The notes under the pieces: model-generated
The model's input: the letters and a program-made list of their open reading frames with translations, nothing else
Told to the model about the DNA's origin: nothing
Database searches by the model: none
Translations under genes and position numbers: made by a program
Shown: one piece after another, positions 57,484 to 64,000 of the stretch
How positions within the stretch are numbered: position 1 is the stretch's first letter
How the letters are laid out: each line of letters begins with the position of its first letter
Assembly: GCA_905479075.1 (NCBI GenBank)
Contig: CAJQLA010000017.1
Coordinates: 62,001-126,000, forward strand
DNA from: an uncultured Gammaproteobacteria bacterium
GTDB taxonomy: Bacteria > Pseudomonadota > Gammaproteobacteria > Nitrosococcales > Methylophagaceae
Direction: 5' to 3'
Length of the DNA stretch: 64,000 bases

Positions 57484-59346
57484 ATGTTTTATAGAAAATT
57501 AAAAGAAACGTTCAGAAAAAGAGTTTTAAAATTCCTAGGCCTCGATATTCAACACCAAGAGACGGTTCATTCCTTGAGGGTGGTTGGCCAACTCATTTCT
57601 GGACTTCAATCACAGACATTTACCCAGTCTGATACTAGTGTGTCGGTATTAGTCCCAGTCCACAATCGTCCTCGTAAACTATACAACGCCCTTAGTAGTG
57701 TTATCGAACAAAATTATAAAAATGTTGAAGTTATTCTGATAGATGATGGAAGCTCTCCCCCTTTAAAAGAAAATCACGATATCAATGAATTAATTCAATC
57801 TAGCAGTATTAAAATTAATTTCGTAAGAATAGAGCATAGTGGTTCGGCAAAAGCAAGAAATATAGCCCTAGCCCTAGCTAAAGGGGATTTGATAGCTTTT
57901 CTCGATAGTGATAACAGTTATGCAGAAGGCTACCTTTCCAGTTTGGTCGGATTCTATGATGAAAATGAACACGTACAGATAGGCTACGCTGCAATGTTAT
58001 GGGATGATAGTAAGCATTCAGTACATATTAAACACGATGATTTCAGCTGGGAGAAATTGTTTAACCAAGAAATAAACCTAGATCTGAATTGTATTTCATT
58101 TCGCCGTCGAGTATATGAAGAGCTAGGAGGGTTTGATGAAACTTTAACTCGGTTAGTTGACTTTGATTTGGCCCTTAGATATACACAAAAATATATTCCA
58201 AGTAAGATTAATGCTTTGTCTGTTTTCTACTTTTCAGGGGATGAGTCAGACAGAATAACCACATCATATCCAATACTTCCAAATTACAAAAGAATATGCA
58301 GCACGTACAAAGAAAAACCGCAGAACTTGTTCAAAGTCCTTATATATTGTGATGATTACCCTCAGCTATCAGAATCTTATGTAGCTACAGAAATAGATTG
58401 GTTTTTGAGACAAGGAATCGAGGTTGAAGTATATTCTTGCAGAGAAGCAGGCGCCCCAGGTGAGGCTAGAGTAAAAATACATACTGACAGTCTAGATGAT
58501 GTTATTGATGCTTTTAAGCCTGATTTAATCCATGCCCACTGGCTAAATATGGGAAAACAAGTAAGTGAATTAATGAAGCAATATGATATTCCTATTACAG
58601 TAAGAGCTCATGGTTTTGAATTCAATAAAGCCCTTATTAACAATCTAGTAAATGATGAAAAGATAAAAGCAATATACACTTTCCCCACTCTAATTAAGCG
58701 TCACATCAAAGGGAAAATATCAAAAAAAATCATCCCGACAAATTCTTGTTTTAACTCAAACAGATTCTTTCCAAGCCTTACTAAGGATAAGAGGTTAGTG
58801 TTACGGGCTGGAGCTTGTTTGCCAACTAAAAATATTGAAGCATTCATTCAGGTAGCTTCACGGTGTTCCGATTATAAATTTATTTTAGCAATGGTCAAAG
58901 TAAAAGCATTGCCTGACATGCCAAAACATTTGATAGAATTAAACGAAAGCCTTGGAAGTCCAGTTGAAATAAGGTTTAATGTGGGATATTCGGAAATGAC
59001 TGAGCTTGTGGCCAAGGCCGGAATATATATGCACACCTTTGGGTTTCAACAGCCATATGGAATGCCCGTATCAATTGTTGAATCAATGGCGACAGGTGCA
59101 ATTTGTTTATTGCCAGACACATCCGATTATAGAGCTTATGCTGGTGACAGTAACCTTTTTTATAAGGATATAAATCATGCTGTCCACCATCTTAACGAAA
59201 TCAAAAAATGGGGCAAGGAAGAGTGGCGAGATCGGGGTATTTCTAACTCAAATCATGCTTACGATAAACATATGGATGATGATGTGCTCGGTGACATTTA
59301 TTCAGACTGGAAAAGAATCGTGGATATTCCTATAGAGGTACAGTAA
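57484..59346 (+). CDS. Two-domain GT2–GT4 fusion glycosyltransferase
   Basis: A 620-residue soluble protein with two glycosyltransferase modules. Residues 50-280 are a GT-A (GT2) domain: SVLVPVHNR, IDDGS and the metal motif FLDSDN. Residues 285-610 are a GT-B (GT4-like) domain: SYVATEIDWFLRQG, PDLIHAHW, and a C-terminal YGMPVSIVESMATG where the first Glu of the usual EX7E is Tyr. So the second domain may be altered in catalysis. A 14-codon ORF at 57450 overlaps the start and could couple translation. Probably makes a surface polysaccharide with Ugd's product. Confidence 0.8.
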   Translation: MFYRKLKETFRKRVLKFLGLDIQHQETVHSLRVVGQLISGLQSQTFTQSDTSVSVLVPVHNRPRKLYNALSSVIEQNYKNVEVILIDDGSSPPLKENHDINELIQSSSIKINFVRIEHSGSAKARNIALALAKGDLIAFLDSDNSYAEGYLSSLVGFYDENEHVQIGYAAMLWDDSKHSVHIKHDDFSWEKLFNQEINLDLNCISFRRRVYEELGGFDETLTRLVDFDLALRYTQKYIPSKINALSVFYFSGDESDRITTSYPILPNYKRICSTYKEKPQNLFKVLIYCDDYPQLSESYVATEIDWFLRQGIEVEVYSCREAGAPGEARVKIHTDSLDDVIDAFKPDLIHAHWLNMGKQVSELMKQYDIPITVRAHGFEFNKALINNLVNDEKIKAIYTFPTLIKRHIKGKISKKIIPTNSCFNSNRFFPSLTKDKRLVLRAGACLPTKNIEAFIQVASRCSDYKFILAMVKVKALPDMPKHLIELNESLGSPVEIRFNVGYSEMTELVAKAGIYMHTFGFQQPYGMPVSIVESMATGAICLLPDTSDYRAYAGDSNLFYKDINHAVHHLNEIKKWGKEEWRDRGISNSNHAYDKHMDDDVLGDIYSDWKRIVDIPIEVQ

Positions 59347-59881
59347 TAATTTTTACTCCTGCGAAAAGTACTCTGTATAAAAAGAGTATAAGCAAGCGCA
59401 GTCTATGAAAGTAGCAAAATCAAAGATGAGGATTGAATTTCAAGCCACAAATGCACCAAGGGCTTTGAGTTAGCTATGAGTATTAATCGTAAAGGCCACT
59501 CTCAGATATTATTTTCCATTCTGTGAATAGTAGCTATGATAAAAATTAAACTTACGACTATTGAAGTCTTTGTAAATCATTTTATTTAGAAAAATAATAT
59601 AATTACAATTTACTAAGGGCTTCACCACTTAACTTAAGTCTGTATTTTTTGATTTTTCGATTTTCAAATTTTTACTATTAAGTATCAGGCTGGTACTATT
59701 ATTCTTGATCAAGTAACAAAGCCTACCCCGTCCCTAGTTCATTTAATTTGTCACAAATCTATCCCATTCTAGCTAGCTAAACCTAACCTAAAGCACTATA
59801 CTGTGCGCTTTCTAGTTCTGATTCTTCATTTGGTTATTAAGTGATCCTATGATTTATAAGGAACACTAGGAAATACACAAT
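59347..59881. other. AT-rich gap before tRNA-Arg
   Basis: About 535 bases with no gene I can support. A 22-codon ORF at 59405 is too short to credit. A TATGAT at 59848-59853 could be the -10 of the tRNA, with a weak -35 (TTCATT) 17 bases earlier. Confidence 0.5.
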
Positions 59882-59958
59882 GCGCCCGTAGCTCATTTGG
59901 ATAGAGCATCGGCCTTCTAAGCCGAGGGTAACAGGTTCGAGTCCTGTCGGGCGCGCCA
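59882..59958 (+). tRNA. tRNA-Arg (anticodon TCT)
   Basis: A 77-base cloverleaf. The acceptor pairs GCGCCCG with CGGGCGC, the anticodon loop CTTCTAA gives TCT for AGA codons, the T arm carries GTTCGAGTC, the discriminator base is G and CCA is encoded. A partial copy lies at 55026. A palindrome follows 28 bases downstream. Confidence 0.96.
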
Positions 59959-60334
59959 TTTTTAAAAATTTCACGAAAAATTACATGTGCAATTACTTGA
60001 AGTTATATGCACAACTATTTTGTTTCGGTATGTTTCCGGCGCCTTCTGCTGCTTTTAATCCTTGGGTTTCTCCCTTAAGCAGGTAGTCGATAACTTGGCT
60101 TGGCCTGTATCAGTATCATTTAATATTCTAGGATATTACTTATGAGTAAAATATGGGATATTATGTCCAAGGCAAATAGATAAATAATCGTGCCACCTCA
60201 CTTAAATAAAGAACTGAATTGATTGAAAAAAGTGACTTTATTCATGAAAATACCCTCTTTAATAATTGTTATGGGGCCAATTGGCCTCATAAAATGACTG
60301 TTAGTTATTCCATTCCTGAGAGAAGATAAACTAA
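59959..60334. other. Gene-free stretch after tRNA-Arg
   Basis: About 375 bases without an ORF that looks real. It holds an imperfect palindrome at 59986-60013 (TGTGCA to TGCACA). The remainder up to the P-loop gene has no recognised structure. No integrase is seen. Confidence 0.5.
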
Positions 60335-60913
60335 GTGCTCCACGTAAATCAATTAATCATAATAGGTGGGCCTTCTTGTGCAGGGAAGTCCACTCTAATT
60401 GATAAAATCAGGGACGGTACTTTTCCTGATTTGTCTGAGAATATTGGAATTACTTTCCCTTCTTCGTGGAGTTATGCTAAAGCCAATGACTTTATGGAAT
60501 TACATGAACAAGTGATAGAACGGTTAGTTATTCACTTCGATTTTTATAGGCAATATCAACAAAAAAACGAGTTTAATTATCTTCCTGAATTAGTCAACAA
60601 CTCAAACTCTGTAATTATTCTGACATTAGATGTTTCACCTGAGATTCTAATCAAACGTGTTGAATCAAGAATTTATGGCACTCTAAAATCATTATTAGGT
60701 CTTGGTATGAATAAAAGAATTTCTTGTCTTCATTTCTGGAGGAGGACTAAGCTGCTATTGAAGAAGCGAAAGGCGTACAAAGAAGGCCATAGTATGTTTT
60801 TATATGAAAAATGGTTTCTTTTTTATAGTCAGAATAAAGTAAAAGCTCATTGGATATTGGATTCTAACGATAACATCTGTGAGCTTTCTAGAAGTGTTCA
60901 TGAACGTATTTAA
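60335..60913 (+). CDS. P-loop kinase-like protein in polysaccharide region
   Basis: A 192-residue protein with Walker A GGPSCAGKST at residues 10-19 and a LDVSPEILIKRVESR segment, as in small nucleotide or sugar kinases and sulfotransferase-neighbour P-loop proteins of capsule loci. No Walker B could be assigned with certainty. GTG start, with GAGAGAAG about 10 bases before. Its substrate is unknown. Confidence 0.65.
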   Translation: MLHVNQLIIIGGPSCAGKSTLIDKIRDGTFPDLSENIGITFPSSWSYAKANDFMELHEQVIERLVIHFDFYRQYQQKNEFNYLPELVNNSNSVIILTLDVSPEILIKRVESRIYGTLKSLLGLGMNKRISCLHFWRRTKLLLKKRKAYKEGHSMFLYEKWFLFYSQNKVKAHWILDSNDNICELSRSVHERI

Positions 60914-61105
60914 TGCTAACAGCTCGGATGCTGAATATCCGTGCTGGTGATGTGAGCGTTAAGCGAATGACCGCTTTTGGCACCAATCAGGCTGTGACCT
61001 TTTAGGGAGAATGCTTTCAAGTTCGTCATGTCATTTTGTGAAATATTGTCTTCAACTAGGATATTTTATCTGTTTGTTAATGAATGATTTTTGGGAATAT
61101 CTTTT

Positions 61106-62170
61106 ATGAAGGGTTGCGGTTATAGCACTACGCCAGAAATACAAAAGCTTATCGCTAAGATAGGGAGAACTGAAGATGCTAAATTTTCATCTGATGGACG
61201 ATATTTGGCTATAGTTGAATATTTGGACAATAAGATCCATTTATTTGAAATAGACATCACAGGAAGTAGTAATTCACAAGTGGTTAATTTAATTAATGCC
61301 ACTACCATTAGATCTGTTCATTTGAATCTACCTCATGGTTTTACTTTTCTTGGTGATGGATACTTTTTAGTTGCAAATAGAGGTGGAGATGTAACGTTAT
61401 TCAAGCTTCCCATAAAATGTTTCGAACAGGATGAAGTAGTTTTAATGCCCGTTAGTATTATTAAAGGTGGACGTTTTTATGGAAAAATAAGTAGCCCAGG
61501 TTCTATTGATTGCTATCAGGTTAGTGAGAACCGTTATCGATTGTTGGTGTGTAATAACGATTTACATTCTATCGTTTCATTTGAAATTGATATTTCAGAC
61601 AGAATTAGGATAAAAAATAAAGGTGTGCTTATAAAACGGGGGTTAAATTTACCTGATGGCATAAGTATTAGCCAAAATAAAAAATGGATTGCAGTAAGTA
61701 ATCACAATACAGGAACGGTATTAATATACCGTTTGTCGTTATTTCTGAATCGCTATACAGCGCCATCAGCTGAGTTGACAGATATCGCGTATCCGCATGG
61801 TCTTCGGTTTTCAACTGAGGGACAAATGATATTTGTAGCTGATGCTGGAAGCCAATACTTACATATTTTTGAGTGTAATGATAATAATTGGAATAAGAAT
61901 CATAAGCCAAGACAGTCTGTGAAGCTGGTTGAAAACGTTATTTTTGCAAAAGGGAGGGTTAATCCTCAAGAAGGAGGAATTAAGGGAGTTGATATTGCAA
62001 ATCAAAATAAATTACTTGTTACCACGGCACACCATCACGTACTTGATTTTTATGCGATCAGTACGCTGCTGGCTATTCCAGTAAACATAAAAGAGCAAGT
62101 TATTGTTAAGGAAAAAATGCAGTATTATCGAAAACTAATTAAAACAATTGCTCCAGCCCCTGAAATTTAG
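61106..62170 (+). CDS. Beta-propeller (YncE/lactonase-like) protein of unknown role
   Basis: A 354-residue protein of repeated four-strand units: SSDGRYLAIVEYLDNKIHLF, LPHGFTFLGDGYFLVANRG, NLPDGISISQNKKWIAVSNH and YPHGLRFSTEGQMIFVADAG. This gives a five- to seven-blade propeller. No signal peptide is evident, and it has no cytochrome or metal motif. The ATG at 61106 follows GGGAA at 61093-61097 by eight bases; a TTG at 61091 is alternative. The place in a polysaccharide region suggests an accessory role, unproven. Confidence 0.7.
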   Translation: MKGCGYSTTPEIQKLIAKIGRTEDAKFSSDGRYLAIVEYLDNKIHLFEIDITGSSNSQVVNLINATTIRSVHLNLPHGFTFLGDGYFLVANRGGDVTLFKLPIKCFEQDEVVLMPVSIIKGGRFYGKISSPGSIDCYQVSENRYRLLVCNNDLHSIVSFEIDISDRIRIKNKGVLIKRGLNLPDGISISQNKKWIAVSNHNTGTVLIYRLSLFLNRYTAPSAELTDIAYPHGLRFSTEGQMIFVADAGSQYLHIFECNDNNWNKNHKPRQSVKLVENVIFAKGRVNPQEGGIKGVDIANQNKLLVTTAHHHVLDFYAISTLLAIPVNIKEQVIVKEKMQYYRKLIKTIAPAPEI

Positions 62171-62235
62171 ATAATGATATTTTTGAATAGCGCAAAAGAG
62201 TATGAATAGAAACTAGAATGATTTGAAAACTAATG

Positions 62236-62252
62236 AATAATAATAATAATAA
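62236..62252. repeat. Short AAT microsatellite upstream of manC
   Basis: Five perfect AAT units plus AA about 80 bases before the manC ATG. Slippage could alter promoter spacing, but the tract is short. Confidence 0.5.
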
Positions 62253-62331
62253 ATAAGTTATAGTCTTTTGTTTAGATATGCAAAAAACAAAAATCTTATA
62301 AGTTATCGAAGTATGAGGGTTATATAACTAC

Positions 62332-63780
62332 ATGGAATTGATCGCAGTAATATTATCTGGTGGCCTAGGTAGCCGTCTCTGGCCTATATCAAGAGAACTT
62401 CACCCAAAACCTTTTATGAAATTAGACGACGGGGACAGTCTATTACAAAAAACATTTTCTCGAGTTATTAGTCTGCCATCAGTTTCTGAGGTAATGACGG
62501 TTACGAATCGGGACCTTTATTTCAAGACAGAAGATGAATATATAAAAGTAAATAAGAATGAACTTGCGACTTCTTTTATTTTAGAACCTGTCGGTAGAAA
62601 TACTGCACCAGCTATAGCTGTCGCGGCATTAAAGGCAATAGAAAATTATGGAAAAGATGCTATTCTCCTAGTATTGTCAGCCGATCATCTTATAAATGAA
62701 CAAGAAGCATTTATAGAAGCTGTTGAAAGTGCTGTGACTTTAGCGGAACAAGATTACCTCGTTACATTTGGCATTAAACCAACTTCTCCAGAAACTGGCT
62801 ATGGTTATATCGAAGCAGTAAGTGACCCACTGTTTGAAAATATAGGAAAAAATTGCTTAAGGGTCAATCAGTTCGTTGAAAAGCCAAATGAAAAAAAGGC
62901 TAGAGAGTATATTGCATCAGGCAATTATTTTTGGAATTCAGGCATGTTCTGTTTCACTGCAGGAACAATTATTGATGAATTGAAACAATTTACTCCTGAA
63001 GTTGTAGCCACAGCCAAATCTAGTATCAAGGCTGCTCGTTCAAAGGCTGGTAAAAATACTTCAGAACTCCAGCTAGAATTAGATACATTTGGGCAAGCAC
63101 CTGATATTTCTATTGATTATGCTGTCATGGAAAATTCAGATAAAGTTGCTGTCGTCGCATGTGATATTGGATGGAGTGATATTGGTTCATGGAATGCTGT
63201 TAGTGAATTAAAGCTACCCGATGGAAATGGTAATAGTGTCATCGGCGAAGCCTTACTTCATGATGTTAGTAACTGCCACATTCAAAATGAAGGTCGGTTA
63301 GTCGCTGCAGTCGGTGTGGATGATCTTGTTATAGTAGATACAAAAGATGCATTACTAGTTGCCGATAAAAATCGTAGCCAGGAGGTTAAACAGATAGTAT
63401 CAGCCCTTAAAGCTAATGGGCACGATCATCATAGAACGCATGCTGAGGTATATAGACCATGGGGTTCATATGAAATTCTTGAAGAAGGTAAACATTATAA
63501 AATTAAGAAAATCATCGTAAAGCCAGGTGGCCAACTTTCATTGCAATTACATCATCATAGAAGTGAGCACTGGATTGTTATCAATGGAGTGGCTCAAGTG
63601 ATTAATAATGACCAAGAATATCTTTTAAATAAAAATGAATCGACGTATATTCTTGCTGGGCATAAACATCGTCTAAAAAACCCAGGATTAGTAAACCTTG
63701 TCATCATTGAAGTACAAAGTGGTGAATATGTTACTGAAGATGATATTATCCGTTTTGATGATATGTATGGTCGTGTTTAA
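62332..63780 (+). CDS. manC: Mannose-1-phosphate guanylyltransferase / mannose-6-phosphate isomerase
   Basis: A bifunctional 482-residue enzyme making GDP-mannose. The N-terminal nucleotidyltransferase has [19 protein letters not shown] and the lysine block [10 protein letters not shown]. The C-terminal cupin isomerase carries [11 protein letters not shown] and [11 protein letters not shown], the metal-binding histidines. Its stop overlaps the next start by one base. Confidence 0.96.
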   Translation: MELIAVILSGGLGSRLWPISRELHPKPFMKLDDGDSLLQKTFSRVISLPSVSEVMTVTNRDLYFKTEDEYIKVNKNELATSFILEPVGRNTAPAIAVAALKAIENYGKDAILLVLSADHLINEQEAFIEAVESAVTLAEQDYLVTFGIKPTSPETGYGYIEAVSDPLFENIGKNCLRVNQFVEKPNEKKAREYIASGNYFWNSGMFCFTAGTIIDELKQFTPEVVATAKSSIKAARSKAGKNTSELQLELDTFGQAPDISIDYAVMENSDKVAVVACDIGWSDIGSWNAVSELKLPDGNGNSVIGEALLHDVSNCHIQNEGRLVAAVGVDDLVIVDTKDALLVADKNRSQEVKQIVSALKANGHDHHRTHAEVYRPWGSYEILEEGKHYKIKKIIVKPGGQLSLQLHHHRSEHWIVINGVAQVINNDQEYLLNKNESTYILAGHKHRLKNPGLVNLVIIEVQSGEYVTEDDIIRFDDMYGRV

Positions 63781-64000
63781 TGGCACAATTAACGTGTTTT
63801 AAAGCTTATGACATTCGGGGACGTTTAGATGATGAGCTAAATGAGGATATTGCTTACCGAATTGGACGTGCTTATGCAGAATATCTAAAAGTAAAAAAAG
63901 TTGTAGTTGGGGGAGATATACGCCTGTCCACAGATTCTCTTAAAAATGCTTTAACAAAAGGTCTAATGGATGCGGGAGTTGACGTACTTGATCTTGGCTT
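63780..64000 (+). CDS. manB: Phosphomannomutase/phosphoglucomutase, 5' part only
   Basis: The window ends after about 73 codons. The start is [16 protein letters not shown], and [21 protein letters not shown] matches the CpsG/ManB type of phosphohexomutase; the catalytic Ser is in the DxRxS region. Following manC it would make mannose-1-phosphate for GDP-mannose. Truncated by the window, not by mutation. Confidence 0.9.
   Translation, partial: MAQLTCFKAYDIRGRLDDELNEDIAYRIGRAYAEYLKVKKVVVGGDIRLSTDSLKNALTKGLMDAGVDVLDLG

Noticed and set aside
57450-57494. A 14-codon ORF (MKLKYIIWTGRNVL) overlapping the glycosyltransferase start.
   Set aside because: Too short to claim as a gene; possible leader peptide only, mentioned in the gene entry.
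60914-61090. Possible relic or repeat in the 177-base gap with a TGACCGCTTTTGGC-type phrase.
   Set aside because: No frame, symmetry or second copy in the window supports a feature.

Overview
The window reads as chromosomal DNA of a low-to-moderate GC gammaproteobacterium. Supporting features are the lpxC-side M23 peptidase–secA–argJ order, the ffh–rpsP–rimM–trmD–rplS operon, xerD next to dsbC, mutY–yggX, LpxH, YajQ, and a fused SpmA/SpmB protein. A marine methylotroph or hydrocarbon/sulfur-oxidiser type (Methylophaga, Cycloclasticus, Piscirickettsiaceae-like) would fit, but this is an impression from gene content, not a placement. No rRNA, CRISPR array, intact insertion sequence or prophage was seen.

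Layout. 1–8.5 kb: M23 peptidase, secA, argJ, DUF3549-like protein, deformylase, SpmAB, VOC protein. 8.5–12.3 kb: a compact nitrogen-oxide module, with nsrR divergent from nirK, a diheme cytochrome c, a monoheme cytochrome c and a two-domain multicopper oxidase. This is the same gene set as the ncgABC–nirK cluster of ammonia oxidisers, with nirK placed first, and it has a good NsrR-type operator just upstream of nirK. 12.4–20.5 kb: MscS channel, DeaD helicase, formate/nitrite-type channel with dodecin, SYLF and ASCH proteins, YbiT, GIY-YIG protein, MsrB. 20.6–25.2 kb: a five-gene catabolic run, tdh–kbl–pxpABC. 25–36.6 kb: MATE pump, SOUL protein, ung, a dispersed-repeat-like block, tandem ABC-F genes yheS and uup, a spermidine-synthase-fold protein, an alanine/glycine symporter, a small exported acidic protein, a LysR (CbbR-like) C-terminal remnant and a HExxH protein. 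36.6–44.6 kb: csp, yggX, mutY, AsmA, a 663-residue unknown, a CBS/CorC membrane protein, a CcsA-like protein. 44.8–54.8 kb: the SRP/ribosome operon, ogt, xerD, yajQ, dsbC, lpxH, periplasmic cyclophilin, cysS, folD.

54.9–64 kb is the accessory end. It begins at tRNA-Pro(TGG), followed by a decayed 5' piece of a tRNA-Arg, a frameshifted orphan gene, ugd and a GT2–GT4 fused glycosyltransferase, and then an intact tRNA-Arg(TCT). Beyond it lie a P-loop kinase-like gene, a beta-propeller gene, manC and the start of a phosphomannomutase gene. This is the edge of a surface-polysaccharide locus that supplies UDP-glucuronate and GDP-mannose, built around tRNA genes.

The most interesting points are the NsrR-controlled nirK/cytochrome/multicopper oxidase module with a second, unexplained operator-like dyad over its promoter; the tRNA-Arg fragment and intact tRNA-Arg bracketing about 4.9 kb of AT-rich polysaccharide DNA; and two genes of unknown role (P-loop and beta-propeller) inside the polysaccharide region. 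All calls rest on reading the sequence and on family knowledge; no database search was run.
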